DNA of 64,000 bases, taken from Dama dama. Lineage: Eukaryota; Chordata; Mammalia; Artiodactyla; Cervidae. The notes below the pieces were generated by a model, which did not search any database, was not told the origin of the DNA, and saw only the letters and a program-made list of their open reading frames with translations. Below, in pieces: positions 1-11,967 of the stretch. Position 1 is the first letter of the stretch. Each line of letters begins with the position of its first letter. The stretch spans positions 23,542,501 to 23,606,500 of the forward strand of contig NC_083689.1 in NCBI RefSeq assembly GCF_033118175.1, in the 5' to 3' direction. Position numbers and translations under genes: made by a program.

Positions 1-431
1 TTGGCAGGGGGATTCTTTACTGCTGAGTCAGTTGCAGCCTTGCTACTGCCCCGTTGGACAGGTGAGTAAACTAAGGTACAGGGAGGCAGGATCTTCCCAC
101 GTCACTCTGAAGCCATGGGGGTGGATATTCCCCATGGTTTGGACCACTTCCTCCTAAAGACTCTTAGCCTGGACTCTGGTCTCCTTATAAAAGGTGGTTT
201 CACCTCCTGGGCTACCCTCAAGGGGTTAAAACCATCTAACATCCCTTAGAGCAGAGCTAACCCCTCAGGCTTACGGGGTTTACAAGGGGAGGAGAGCCAC
301 CCCCTCCCCCAAAGGCAGCTCTGGGAAAAGAGGCTGACCTTCCAGAGACCCCAGAAATTCTCCCTGTTTCATTACATGGCCTTTGAAGACAAAATCAATA
401 AACCAGTAGGAGAGTCCCTCACCAACTCAAC

Positions 432-541
432 GGACATGAGTCTGAGCAAACCCGAGAAGATCGTGAAGGACAGGGGATCCTGGTGTGCTGCAGTCCATGG
501 AGTCGCAGAGAGTTGGACACGACTGAGCGACTGAACAACAT
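432..541 (+). mobile_element. Bov-A type SINE fragment
   Basis: CTCAACGGACATGAGTCTGAG through GAGTTGGACACGACTGAGCG; the 3' part of BovB/Bov-A sequence. Confidence 0.8.
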
Positions 542-609
542 CAAGGAGAATCTCACCCCTCTTTTATATTGGATGACATTCATAGATCCGTAATTAAATG
601 GACCACAAG

Positions 610-757
610 TTTCTTAAAGTATTTATTTTTATTTATGTATTTGACTGTGCTGGGTCTTACTTGCAGCATGTGGGATCTAGTTCCTTGACCAGGGATCAAA
701 CCTGTGTCCCCTGCATTGGGAGCTTGGAGTCAGCCACTGAACCACCAGGGAAATCCT
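610..757 (-). mobile_element. CHR-type SINE
   Basis: GCAGCATGTGGGATCTAGTTC ... CCACTGAACCACCAGGGAAATCC, minus orientation with a T-rich tail. Confidence 0.8.
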
Positions 758-916
758 TGGATTACCTTTTTTTTTTTTTTTTCATTTTGAATCTCATTTC
801 TCTTTTTTCACTTTGAATCTCTCGATCCCTAAGCAACAGGTCAGACTGCTTCAAGAGACACTGCGGGATAGAAATATGCATTTTGGCAGAACATTATAAA
901 AATGCAAGTTACAGAC

Positions 917-1205
917 CTCCCTGGTGGTCTAATGGTTAGGAATCTGCCTGCTAATTCAGAAGACACAGGTTCAATCCTTGACCTGGGAAGATCCCACATG
1001 CCTCAGATCAACTAAGCCGGAGCACCACAATTACTGAGCCTGCACTCTAGAGCCTGTGCTCTGCAACGAGAGAAGCCCCTGCCATGAAAAGCCTGCATAC
1101 TGCAAATAGAGGACCCCCGCGTGCTGCAACTAGAGAAAACCCTCGCACAGCAATGAAGGCCTAGCACAGCCAAAAATAAAGAAATAAATAAAATGAAAAA
1201 GAAAA
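917..1205 (+). mobile_element. Long CHR-type SINE
   Basis: GACCTCCCTGGTGGTCTAATG head, GGTTCAATCC box B-like motif, the long variable body and an AATAAATAAAATG tail. Confidence 0.85.
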
Positions 1206-1229
1206 GTAATAAAAAACCCCGTAAGTCAC

Positions 1230-1355
1230 ATTTACCGAGTGTCTGCTATGTGTGAGGCACTGGCATAATTTCCTGCTCTCACCATGACTTTGTGTGGTGG
1301 GAAATATTACCCATTTTACAGATGGGGACGTTGAGGTAGGGACCTTCCCAGGGAT
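1230..1355 (+). mobile_element. MIR SINE
   Basis: GAGTGTCTGCTATGTGTGAGGC followed by CATTTTACAGATGGGGAC is the MIR core pattern. Confidence 0.7.
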
Positions 1356-1440
1356 ATGACCCCAGTCCTCTCAATTTACCCTGCGTTTTTCATGGGAAGT
1401 GTGTTGGGAGCAGTGAATCAGGCATGCTTGATTTAAAATA

Positions 1441-1822
1441 CTGCTTAACCTGGTGGTCCAGTGCTTAAGAATCTGTCTTTCAGTGCAGGGAATTTTGTTT
1501 GATTCTGGCTTCCCTGGTGGCTCAGATGGTAAAGAACCTGCCCACAATGCAGGAGACCCAGGTTCAATCCCTGCGTCAGGAAGATCCCCTGGAGAAGGGC
1601 ATGGCAACCCGCCCCAGCATTCTTGCCTGGAGAATTCCATGGAGAGAGGAGCCTGGCGGGCTGCAGTCTGTGGGGTCGCAAAGAGCTGGACATGACTGAG
1701 TGACTATTTTCATTCATTCATTCTTCCAGGAACTAAGATCCCACATGCCATGGAACAAATAAGCCTGTGCACCACACCTAAGACCCAACCCACCCAAAGA
1801 AATAAATATGTTAAAAAGAATA
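1441..1822 (+). mobile_element. CHR SINE split by a Bov-tA SINE
   Basis: The CHR head is 1441-1507 (CCTGGTGGTCCAGTGCTTAAG) and the CHR tail 1717-1822 (GGAACTAAGATCCCACATGCC). Between them lies a full-length plus Bov-tA (1508-1716, GGCTTCCCTGGTGGCTCAG ... ACATGACTGAGTGACT). Confidence 0.88.
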
Positions 1823-2224
1823 CTGCTGCTTTTGCTGGTGGGGTCAGGTTGTGGATCCCAGCATGGTGACTGCAAGACTGAAAGTGCAGGGAACCTTCGA
1901 GGCAGTAATGTCAGCACGTGGACCCGGAGGAAAGGGCGCTGAACCAAAGAGGATGATTCTTCAGCCTTAAAACGTAATGGAATTTGCCTTTAAAAAAATC
2001 CAGTGGAATTTGCCCTGCCAAATTTCAGACTTGCTGGGACTCATGACCCCTTCATCCTTCCAGTTTCTCCCATTTGCAGTGGGAATATCTATTCTGTGCC
2101 TGTCTCACCTTTGTACTTTGGAAGCAGAGAAATTGCTTGATTTCATAGGTTCACAGTTGGAGAGGAATTTTGCCCCAGGATGAATCATACCTGAGTTCCC
2201 TGCCCTGACGCCCCCATACCTTGA

Positions 2225-2860
2225 ACACTTCGACTGATTAAATGTGACCCACCCACACAATGACAGGCAATCTGCTTTATTCAAAGTGCATGAATTTAAA
2301 TATAAATCTCATTTAGAAAACACCCTCAACAGAAGTATCTAGAATCATGTTTGATCATGTAGCTGGCTACCATGGGCCAATCAAGTGAATCTATACAATT
2401 AACGATCACATCCCCCATCTCAAGTTTCTTTAAAAAAATTTTTTAATTAATTAATTAATTAATTTGCTTATTTATTTTTGCCTGCACTGGGTCTTGTTGC
2501 TGCATGCAGGCTTTCTCTAGTTGCAGCAAGCAGGGACTACTCTCTAGTTGCGGTATGCAGGCTTCTCACTGAGGTGGCTTCTCTTGTTGCTGAGCACGGA
2601 CTCTAGAGTGTGGGCTAGGTAGTTGTGGAGCATGGGTTTAGTTGCTCCACAGCATGTGGGATCTTCCCGGATCAGGGATTGAACCCTTGTCTTCTGCATT
2701 GGCAGGTGGATTCTTTACCACTGAGCCACCAGGGAGGTCCCTCAAGTTCCTTAACTTAATCCTGTCTGCAAAATTGCTTTTGCCACCTGAGGGAACATTC
2801 GTGGCTTCCTAGAATTAGAATCTGGATTCCTTCGGGGGCCATCATTGAGGCGGTCACACC
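2225..2860 (-). mobile_element. MaLR-type LTR remnant split by a long CHR SINE
   Basis: The LTR-like halves (2225-2430 and 2741-2860: TCCTTAACTTAATCCTGTCTG, TTAGAATCTGGATTCCTTCG) surround a minus CHR (2431-2740). CTCAAGTTYCTT at 2419-2430 and 2741-2752 is the target duplication with one mismatch. Confidence 0.7.
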
Positions 2861-3394
2861 TAGGAAGTGAGGTACTGTTACCACACACCCCTCGTTTTAC
2901 GGAAGTGGGAAGTCGAGGCCCAGAGGGGAGAAGGGAGTCACCCAAGGTCACCCTGTAGGGATGTGACAACACTGGGCAGAGAATATATGCTCAGGTGGGA
3001 AAAATGGCTGGTACTCTAGGGTGACCAGCCATTCAGGTCCATAAAGTTTGACCCCAGAGAACTGGGACAACTTGATCCCCCTACCTGGCTCATGGGCATA
3101 GTATGCTACGGGGGTAGGCAGAGTTGGTACTCGCTGCTGTGTGACCTCAGGGATGTGGCTGTCCCTCTCTGAGCAGTCCTTCCCCTCTAGGGTGGGCTCT
3201 GTGATGGGCTGCATGGGGGAGATGCAGGCAGAGTGGGAACTCTCAGCAGGACTCTGCCAGGAGATGCCATCGAGGAGAACATGTGTTTGACGTAGGCCAT
3301 CTGGCTGCCCTAGACCTCCTGTTTTCAAAGTCTAGGCCTTTGGGTCCTCAGACCCATGAGCCCTCTTGAGTGCTCAGGGCAGGAGAGCCCCCTG

Positions 3395-3545
3395 ATTTTA
3401 TGCCTGGCATTCCCCTGAGCACTTTACATAAATCATCTCATTTAATCCTTGTATACCCCTTCTGTGGAAGGCTCACTACCTGCATTTAGTACATAAGGAA
3501 TTGGAGGCGCACAGAGGCTGAGCCACCAGTTCAAGGACACACAGC
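3395..3545 (+). mobile_element. MIR SINE
   Basis: CCTGAGCACTTTACATAAATC and AGAGGCTGAGCCACCAGTTCAAGG are MIR-like. It lies 200 bp from the ATCAY exon at 3747. Confidence 0.65.
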
Positions 3546-3746
3546 AACACCACACACTGACTTCACGATGGTGCCCACACACATCTCTGGGTCACCACCA
3601 CAGTTGCTTCTCCCTACAGGCCTTGGAGCTGAACAACCCCCTGTTGTGACATTCCACCCAGGAGGCATGGCCTCTGACATTTCTACAGTTACAGTCCTGG
3701 GCAGAGCCCAGATCGTGTGCCCGTTTCTGCACACATGGAAACTTAC

Positions 3747-3805
3747 AGGACGTGTCTTCTGTGGGGCTGCCAAGCAAGTCCATCCCCGTCTCTTCCGGGA
3801 GTGGC
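3747..3805 (-). CDS. ATCAY: ATCAY (caytaxin) second coding exon
   Basis: On the minus strand an acceptor (GGGTCTGCAG) is followed by 59 nt encoding, after the split Arg codon, PLPEETGMDLLGSPTEDTS plus one base of the next codon. The exon ends at a strong donor, TCCT|GTAAGT. It matches the caytaxin segment after DEDLPR, with human-type PLPEETGVELLGSPVEDTS from memory, so V-to-M, E-to-D and V-to-T differences are visible. The phase joins the start-codon exon (77 + 59 nt = 45 codons + 1). No later caytaxin exon is visible between here and the left edge, so the BCH domain exons lie outside the window. Confidence 0.95.
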
Positions 3806-4017
3806 CTGCAGACCCAGCCGGGAGTGGACACCAGCCACCAGCCAACACAAGTCCAGCCGCAGAAGCGTGGAGTTCAGACAGAATGATAGCAACAGAATTT
3901 GTTTAGTTTTGGGAAATCATTGGGAGAAAATACATCTGTTCATGAGCATAGAAAATCACACACCATCAGCGCCAGAGGGCTCTCATCAGGACATCTAACA
4001 AATATTAAGCCTTTTTT

Positions 4018-4403
4018 TAATACTTTTTTTTTGATGTGGACCATTTGTTGGGCTTTCCTGGTGACTCAGATAGTAAAGAATCAGCCTGCAATGCGAGAGA
4101 CCTGGGTTTGATCCTTGAGTCAGGAAGATCCCCTGGAGGAGGGCATGGAAACCCACTTCAGTATTCTTGCTTGGAGAATATCATGGATAGAGGAGCCTGG
4201 TAGGCTGCAGTTCATGGGCGGGGGGCAAAGAGTCAGACATGACTGAAGCCTCTAACATATTGAATTTGTTACAATATTGCTCCTTTTTGTTTTTTAAAAA
4301 TTTTTTTTTTTTTTTTTTTTTTTTGCCACATGCGGGATCTTAGCTCTCCCACTAGGGATAGAACACTTGCCCTCTGCATTGGAAGGTGAACCAGGAAGTC
4401 CCA
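4018..4403 (-). mobile_element. CHR-2 SINE (minus) split by a Bov-tA (plus, 4051-4256)
   Basis: CHR-2 tail sequence (TGATGTGGACCATTTG, then AATTTGTTACAATATTG) surrounds a Bov-tA that reads GGGCTTTCCTGGTGACTCAG to AGACATGACTGAAGC. The CHR-2 head ends CCAGGAAGTCCC. Confidence 0.85.
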
Positions 4404-5111
4404 TAAACCTTTTTTTTTTGGATAGTAAAAGCTGGGGCCCAGAGAAAAGGAGGGTCTCATCTATATTATATTTGGAATATAAGCAGCATTCTTCACGGGC
4501 TGACCCCACAGGGGTCTCCGATGAGCCAGAAATTGTCCAATAGACAAAGCAGACAACCGAGAGAGCTCTCCATGGCCCATGCTGGACAGGCCTGATCAAC
4601 AAAACATATCATGAAGTATCGGCTGGTGATTCAAAGTACAAAATAAAACGTCCACGAGTCCATACAGAAGTAAGCAAGTGACTGAATAAACATGGGGAGA
4701 AGAGACAAAATTTTCTTGCACAGAAGAATTTCAAATAATGTATGTAAATTCTCTATCCCCAAGAAGATGGAGAGTAACTTCTCTGTAAGCATGAGTTGGG
4801 CACAGTGACTTCCTTCCAAAGGGGACAGTATGGGAAGAAGGGAGGCGTGACTCTACAGTGGAGACAGCTGACCAGCACGACCTCAGCCCGGGGATGCAGG
4901 TCAACACCAAGGAAGAGTCATGCTGATGACAGGCACCCCAAGATGATGGATGAGACGGCCCCTCACCTGTGTCCTCCTCTCCACACCCAGTGCCCCAGTG
5001 TCACCGTGAGAAAAACACCAGATAAACTCCCATAGAGGGAAGTTCTACAAAATCTCTGACCCCAGTCCTCCTCAAAGCTGTCAAGGGCATCAACAACAAG
5101 GAAAGTCTGTG

Positions 5112-5300
5112 ATGGACCTCCCTGGAGGTCCAGTGGTTAAGACTTCACCTACCAATGCAGGGGGCGAGGGTTCGATCCCTGGTCAGGGGAGCTAAGATCC
5201 CACATGCCTCCTGGCTAGAAAACCAGAACTTAAAACAGAAGCAGTGTTGTAACAAATTCAATAAAGAATTTAAAAATGGTCTATATCAAAATTTTTTTTT
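5112..5300 (+). mobile_element. CHR-2-type SINE
   Basis: GGACCTCCCTGGAGGTCCAG ... AACAAATTCAATAAAGAATTT and a T-rich junction. Confidence 0.85.
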
Positions 5301-5944
5301 CTTTTTTAAAGTCTGAGAAACAGTCACAGCCCAGAGAAACCTAAGGAGACATCATGACTAAATGTTACATGGGATCTTGGGTGGGATCCTAGGAAAGAAA
5401 AAGAATATTAGGAGAAAATTACTATGGATATCGCAATAAATTGTGGACTTTGGTTAATAATGACATATCAATACCAGTCTATTAATTTTAATATAAGTAT
5501 CAGTCTCATGTAAGATGTTAATTATAGGAGGGGTGTGTTTGGAAGTTTTCTGTAATATTCTTGCAACTTTTCTGTAAATCTAAAGCTACTAAAAAGTAAA
5601 ATTTTAAGAAGAGAAAGGCAGCCAGCTATGCATCTGTGCCCCTTTAATTGGTGGAGCACGAATTTGCAAAATAAGACCTGCTTTTCCTGGCAATGCCCAG
5701 ACTGTCTTTTGGACCACAGCTCACTCTGCCTGATTCTGACCCACGTGCTCCGGCTCCTTTGCTCCCCAGGGAAATTCTCAGGCAGAAGGGTTTGCAGAGT
5801 GCACTGGGCTGTCAGGGGCTCCAGTGCAGGGCCTGCTGACTCAGGGAGGCACTGCAGCGGTAATTCATCTCTACAACTCAGCAGTGCCAGCTCAGCGAAA
5901 CGGGGAGCTGTTTTGACGGAGGACAGTAGGGTTTTTTTTTTTTT

Positions 5945-6278
5945 CTTTTCGAATTGTGGTGCTGCAGAAGACTCTTGAGTCCCTTGTCAATCCTAGAGGA
6001 AATCAACCCTGAATATTCATTGGAAGGACTGATGCTGAAGCTGAAGCTCCAATACTTTGGCTGGCGAAGAGCCGGCTCATTGGAAAAGACCCTGATGCTG
6101 GGAAAGATTGAGGGCAAGAGGAGGAGGGGGTGACAGAGGAGGAGATGGTTGAATGGCATCAACTCAGTGGACATGAGCTTGAGCAAACTCTGGGAGAAAG
6201 TGAAGGACAGCCTGGTGTGCTGCAGTCCATGGGGTTGCAAAGAGTCAGACACGACTTAGTGGCTGAACAACAACAAGT
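5945..6278 (+). mobile_element. BovB 3' end
   Basis: GTGGTGCTGCAGAAGACTCTTG ... GAATATTCATTGGAAGGACTG ... CAGACACGACTTAGTGGCTG. Confidence 0.85.
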
Positions 6279-6544
6279 ACACATTTATTCCATCGCCTCT
6301 GTTCTTCGTAGGGCATGAGCTGGCACCCTCTGCAAGATGGAATCTAATCATGCTTCTTCCTCCACACCCTTCCCCCACCCCGCCCACCCTTCTCCCATTC
6401 ACCATCCTTTGAATGTTCCTTGAGTAACCACTATCTTCCAGGAGTATTGGTGGGTCTTGGAGGTGAAGGATGACATGGGTGATGCCCTGCTCTCATGGAG
6501 GTCAAAAGTCACAACTATGCAGAGGTGCAAAGGAAATGAAGACA

Positions 6545-7000
6545 CATATCCATGCAAAAACTCATACCTGAATGCTTACAGCAGCGTGATCACACTGGAG
6601 ACAACCCAAATGTCTATCAAGTGATGAATGGATAAACAAAACATGGTCCATCCACAGACTGGAATATTATTCAGCTTCGAAAAGGAGAGAAGTGCTGACA
6701 CCGACTACCATGTGGAGGGACCCTGAGGACAGGATGCTCAGTGAGAGAAGCCAGATGCAGAAGGACACACAGGGTGTGATTCCATTTATATGAGACATTG
6801 AGAACAGGCAAATCCACAGACACAGAGAGTGGGTTTGTGGTTGCCAGGGAAATGGGGAGTGACTGCTAATGGGAATGGTTTCCTTTTGGGGTGATGGTAT
6901 GTTTTAGAACTAAATAGAGTTGATGGTTGCACAACAGATGAATTGTGCATTTAAGATGGCTATTTTTACATTATGGAAATTTCACCTCCATTTAAAAAAG
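6545..7000 (+). mobile_element. Old L1 3' end
   Basis: ACTGGAATATTATTCAGC, GATTCCATTTATATGAGACAT, TGGTTGCCAGGGAAATGGGG; plus orientation, ending in an A-rich tract. Confidence 0.75.
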
Positions 7001-7544
7001 CAAAAAACAAGGCATCTTTCTTTCAGGTTGAGATAAGACAACTCACATGCCCGTTTGATGAACACGTTGCTCTGTCCCTCTGGTCTGTAGCTGACACCCA
7101 TGCTCTGAACATGGGGAGGGCAGCTGGTAATTCACGGATACGTCCAGGGTTCCAGAGGACAAGAGGCACACTGCCTCCTTGCAAGGTTACCCGAAATTGT
7201 GCTCCCAAATTGCAAACTGGCAGCTGATGAACCGCCGCTAGCTCTGTCCTGCCCACACAGCATTTCACAACATTTAAAACTCACTGTCAAATCAGAGATG
7301 AGACACAAAAAGTCTAGATTTCAGTCTTTTCTTGAATCAGATCTGCCATCCTTGTATGGTAACCACCACCAGGAGCTGACTGTCCGCCACCCCTGCTCAC
7401 CTGGATGTTGGAATTTCCTTCTAGTTCCTTTTCTCATTGACTCTGCCTTCCCTGCACCCGTCAGTTTGAGGCTGAAGTCCTGTTGTGCTAGAATCAGCTA
7501 GAACCGTCATTTACCCCACGGCAGGACACTCCCTGTGTTGAAAC

Positions 7545-7660
7545 ATTGCCATCTTGGTGAAATGCATCACCTTATTTGCTCCTCACAGCATGCCTACGAG
7601 GCAGGGAGAAGACTTTCACAGAGGAGGAAACCAAGGTTAAACCAGGGAGAGCGGGAGGGC
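7545..7660 (+). mobile_element. MIR SINE (weak)
   Basis: CACCTTATTTGCTCCTCACAG and GAGGAGGAAACCAAGGTTAAA resemble the MIR 3' half. Confidence 0.5.
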
Positions 7661-7784
7661 TGAGCCGTTTATAGTGGCTGAGCTGAGCCCAGTCACTGCC
7701 CACTACTGCCCCCTTGTGCCCAGTCTGCACACGTCCACCAGCCCCTCAGGTCCACAGTGCTACAGCTTTCAAGGCCAAGTGTGG

Positions 7785-8000
7785 CTCAGTTCCTAAGTTG
7801 CATCTGACTCTTTGCGACCTTATGGGCTGCAGCACGCCAGGCTTCCCTATCCTTCACCGGCTCCTGGAGCTTGCTCAAACTCATGTCCATCAAGTTGGTG
7901 ATGCCATCCAACCATCTCACCTTTTTCTCTTCCTGCCCTCAATCTTTCCCAGCATCAGGGTCTTTTCCAATGAGTCAGCTCTTCACATCACAGGGCCATA
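7785..8000 (-). mobile_element. BovB 3' end / Bov-A
   Basis: TGCATCTGACTCTTTGCGAC ... TTCCCAGCATCAGGGTCTTTTCC, minus orientation. Confidence 0.8.
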
Positions 8001-8384
8001 GTACTGGGGTTAATTCCCCAAGCATCAGAAAGATCTCCGCTTCTGCAGACCTGAAACCCCTTCACGAACTCCAAGTGGATCCAGATGGCTGGATCCATGT
8101 AGCACCTGCTTTCTGTCTGTGTTGGGGAACCCACGTGAAAAGTGGGGTCCCCCGGCTCCACCAGGTGTACGGTGTGGCTTTATCCTTCTGGCATGGGTTG
8201 GCTTGCATCCCCTCAAAACGTAACTCAGGTCTGAACTCCCAGTACCTAGGAATGTGACCTACTTGGAATAGTTGCAGACATCGTTAAGTTAAGATGAAGT
8301 CATACGAGACTCACTGGTGGGCTCCCAAGAAGAGGGAAGTTTGGACACATGCACAGAGGAGAGGGCCATGGGAAGATGGAGGCA

Positions 8385-9395
8385 GACGCAAAATCAAAAC
8401 TACAATGAGGTACCAACTCACACTGGTCCGAATGGCCATCATCAAAAAGTCTGCAAACAATACATGCTGGAGAAGGTGTGGAGGAAAGGGCACCCTCCTA
8501 CAGTGTTGGTGAGAATGTAAATTGGTGAGGTCACTATGAGAACGGTATGGCAGTTCCTTCAAAAACTAAAAATAGAGTCACCCTATGATCCAGCAATCCT
8601 ACTCCTGGGCATATCTCCAGAGAAAACCAAAATTCGAAAAGATATATACCCCCTGATGTTCACTGCAGCACTGTTTACAGTGGCTAAGACATGGAAGCAA
8701 CCTAAATGCCCACTGATGGATGAGTGGATGAAGAAGATGTGGGACATATAGACCACGGAATATTACAGCCATGAAAAGAACAAAATGATGCCATTCGCAG
8801 CAACAAGGATATACCTTGAGATTGTCATACTGAGTGAAGTAAGTCAGGCAGAGAAAGACAAATATCATGATATTGCTTATATGTGGAATCTAAAAAAATG
8901 GTACAAATGAACTTATTTACAAAACAGAAAGAGTTACAGATGTAGAAGATAAACTTATGGTTATGAGAGAGTAAGTAGGGGGATAAATAGAAAGATTAAG
9001 ATGGACATATACACACTTTGCTGCTGTTGTTCGGTCGCTAAGGCAAGTCTGACTTTTGTGACTCCATGGACTGCAGCCCACCAGGCCTCCCTGTCCCTCA
9101 CTATCTCCGGGGGTTTGCCCAAGTTCATGTCCATTGAACCAGTGATGCTATCCAACCATACACACTACTTTACATAAAATAGATAACTAATAAGGACCTA
9201 TTGTATAGCACAGGCAACCCTACTCAGTGCTCTGTAATGACCTATATGGGAACAGAATCCAAACAAGAGTGGCTACACGTATATGTATATAACTGACTCA
9301 CTTTGCTGTATGCCTGAAACTACACAATGTTGGGAACCAACTATACGCCAACATTTTTTAAAAAACTAAAAAATAAAACACAAGCTTAAAAAAAC
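8385..9395 (+). mobile_element. L1-BT 3' fragment inside the MLT1A LTR
   Basis: ORF2 C-terminal and 3'UTR sequence (ACTCACACTGGTCCGAATGG, ATCCAGCAATCCTACTCCTGG, GCTGTATGCCTGAAACTACA) ends in an A-rich tail. It is flanked by the 11-bp duplication AGATGGAGGCA (8374-8384 and 9396-9406). A short open frame with ILLLGISPEKTKI at 8536-8751 is decayed L1 ORF2. Confidence 0.9.
9018..9157 (-). mobile_element. Bov-A type SINE inside L1-BT
   Basis: GCTGTTGTTCGGTCGCTAAG to GATGCTATCCAACC in minus orientation, flanked by ATACACACT at 9009-9017 and 9158-9166. Confidence 0.85.
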
Positions 9396-10192
9396 AGATG
9401 GAGGCAAGGAGTGATGCATCTACAAGCCAAAGAACAAGGATGGCCAACCACCACCCGAAGCAGGAAGAGGCAGCGAGGGTCTTTCCCTAGCACCTTCAGA
9501 GGGAGCATGGCCCTGCTGACACCTTGCTTTTGGATGTTTAGCCTCCAGAACTGTGAGAGAAAATGTCTCCTGTTTTAAGCCAGCTTGTGGTACTTTATTA
9601 AAGCACTATCCAAATTTCCCTCCTGGGAATTCCTTCTGGACATGACGTCTGTGAACCCTCCAACCTGACACCTATGATCTAACCAGGCTCACTTACATAC
9701 TGCAGTCCCTACCATGCAAAGATCCTCTCTGCCCCAATGCCTTTGCACATCCTGCCCCTGCTGACTAGAGGGGCCACTTCCTGCTTTCTTTGCCCAGTGA
9801 AACTGCCTAGCTTTTGAGGCTGGGTCAGTGTCCTCCAGAAGACCCTGTCTGAATCTGACCTCCACCTCACCCCTGCATTCTGCCTCTTCCTCTCTTGCTT
9901 TGGTGAGTCACAGGCCTGGCCCTGGAAGAAGCAGCCCTCAGCAAGGGTCTGTTGAAGGAAAGATTAAGTCAGGGCACATTTTGCAAGTGGTGGGGAAAGG
10001 CCAAAATCAAGAAATACCTGTCACTCAGAATCAGCTGATATTGCAATAGTTCTGGCTTCAGAGGTGGCCCCTAGACCTAGTTCTATGCTCAGGTCCTAGA
10101 CTCTGTCTTAATGTTACTCATGGTGTGAAAGAAAGGAATTGGGAATAAACTGTGGGCCCCAGGACCTTTGAATATGCCTCCTGCTTCCCAAG

Positions 10193-10395
10193 GGGCTTCC
10201 CAGGTGGCTCAGTGGTGAAAGAATCTGCCTGCCAATGCAGGAGACACAGGTTTGATCCCTGGTTTGGGAAGATGGCCAGAAAAGGGGATGGCAACCCACT
10301 CCAGTATTATTGCCTGGAAAATCCCATGGACCGAGGAGCCTGGTGGATTATAGTCCACAGGGTCACAAAGAGTTGGACACGGCTGAGCACTGCTT
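10193..10395 (+). mobile_element. Bov-tA SINE
   Basis: GGGCTTCCCAGGTGGCTCAG ... GAGTTGGACACGGCTGAGCA, full length. Confidence 0.9.
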
Positions 10396-10778
10396 CCCAA
10401 ACAGTGCTCCAGGGCTTCAATGGCCTTCAGATTGGCCACGCTGCCTCAGTTGCCCCTCCAGGGCTTCTCAGCTTCTGCTTCTGCCTGATCCACAGCCACC
10501 TCTGATGCAGGGTAACAGCAAAAACTCTTTCTGAGCATTAAGTAGGCTTTTCAGAGGTTCAAAGCTGGACTAGCAGCTCCAGGGCTTATAATAGGACTCT
10601 TGCAAACCTAAGTCAAGGGAACTGCAGAGAGGCCTTCAAAAATTATAGGCAACTTTGGTGGTTTCAGACACTCAGATAAATCTACCCTCTTCTGCACTTT
10701 CTGACACCTTTTTCCACTTATGTTATTCTGGTCTCCCCCAGCACCATCACCTCTTGGCTGGATCAGAAAGCCTTGTGG

Positions 10779-10938
10779 AGGAACTTCCCTGGTGGTCCAG
10801 TGGCTAACACTCCACACTCCCAGTGCAGGAGGCCTGTGTTCAATCCCTGGTCAGGGAATTAGATCCCACATGCCGCAACTACAGATCTAACCACAACTGA
10901 GACCTAGCAAGGTAAAGAAATACTTTTAAAAAAGAAAG
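10779..10938 (+). mobile_element. CHR-type SINE
   Basis: GGAACTTCCCTGGTGGTCCAG ... GGTTCAATCC-like box ... AGACCTAGCAAGG and an A-rich tail. Confidence 0.85.
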
Positions 10939-11039
10939 CCTGGGGTTGAGAGCAGAATCACAGACCTCCCAGCCCTTGCTCCCCATCCCCCATTTCACCC
11001 CGGCCAGTCACGCTGGCTCAGCAGATGCAAACAGGATGT

Positions 11040-11500
11040 TCTGGACCTAAAGGTGTTCTCCCAATGCCCAATATGACTGTGTTTGGAGACAGGGTCTTTA
11101 GGAGGCAACTGAGATTGAAGGAGGTCAAAAGTGTGTAGCCCTGGGACCTCTCTGGTGGCCCAGTGGTTGGGACTCCACCCTTCCACTGCAGGAGGTGGGG
11201 GTTCGATCTCTGGTTGGGGAACTAAGATCCCACATGAGCAGTCCAAAAAAAAAAATGTGTGGGGCCCTGATCCCTTAGGACTGTGGCCTTACAAGAGGAG
11301 GGAGATCCACGAGAAAGCTCTCTCTCCACCACTGAGAACAGAGGAAACGCCATGTCGCAAGAAGCCAGGAAGAGAGCCCTCACCAGAAGCCAGCCCTGCT
11401 GGCACCATGATCTCAGACACCCAGCCTCCAGAGCTGTGCAAGAATAAACACTTGCTGTTGAAGCTGCCCTGTGTGCCGTATTCTGTTGTGACAGCCCAGC
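11040..11500 (+). mobile_element. MLT1-type LTR with CHR SINE (11146-11253)
   Basis: CCAATATGACTGTGTTTGGAG ... GGCCCTGATCCCTTAGGACT ... AGGAAGAGAGCCCTCACCAG is MLT1. The CHR reads GACCTCTCTGGTGGCCCAG to a poly-A. Confidence 0.75.
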
Positions 11501-11728
11501 ATCACTGGAGAGTAGGAAAGAGAAACAGCAGAGTGGGTGGGGGACAGTGGACGCTCAGGGCGCCCCATCACTTCCTGCCCTAAACCCACGGCTCCGGCCT
11601 GACAGTTTTTAGGACTGCTGAGCTGGACAACATGAAATCTCTGCTGTGTGTGTGTTGAGCTAGGAGAGGGAGCATGCTTGGCCTCCCTGTGCAGGGATGG
11701 GTACATACAGACAGAGACTGAGCATAGG

Positions 11729-11766
11729 TAGACAGACAGATAACAGACAGACAGACAGACACAGAG
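11729..11766. repeat. (ACAG)n simple repeat
   Basis: About nine imperfect GACA units. Confidence 0.85.
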
Positions 11767-11967
11767 ACAGTGAGAGAAGGGGAAGAGGGAACAATAAAGG
11801 AAGTATCAATAAAATCTTAAGAGTCAGCAAATCTGGGTAAAAGTTTACAGATATTGCTTACACCATTCTTATAATTTTTATTTTCTAAGCTTGGGACTAT
11901 GTCAGAATAAAAAGTTACAAGGGAGAGGGACAAATCGGGAGATTGGAATTGACATATACAAACTGTG

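Larger units (their letters stand above)
1..3746 (-). other. ATCAY: ATCAY intron after coding exon 2 (partial)
   Basis: No coding exon is seen. Repeats are listed separately. Stretches without a recognised feature are 32-431 (perhaps an old MIR trace near 45-110), 758-916, 1823-2224, 2861-3394 and 3546-3746. The bases at 1-31 resemble the reverse complement of a tRNA-derived SINE head cut by the window edge. Confidence 0.85.
8200..9605 (+). mobile_element. MLT1A-type MaLR LTR, interrupted by L1-BT
   Basis: The left part (8200-8384: CCCAGTACCTAGGAATGTGACC ... AAGTTTGGACACA) and the right part (9407-9605: GGAGTGATGCATCTACAAGCC ... CCTCCAGAACTGTGAGAG) join into one MLT1A-like LTR once the L1 insertion and its duplication are removed. 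Confidence 0.75.

Noticed and set aside
8536..8751. 71-aa open frame that looks protein-like (ILLLGISPEKTKI)
   Set aside because: It is L1 ORF2 C-terminal sequence in a truncated insertion, not a host gene.
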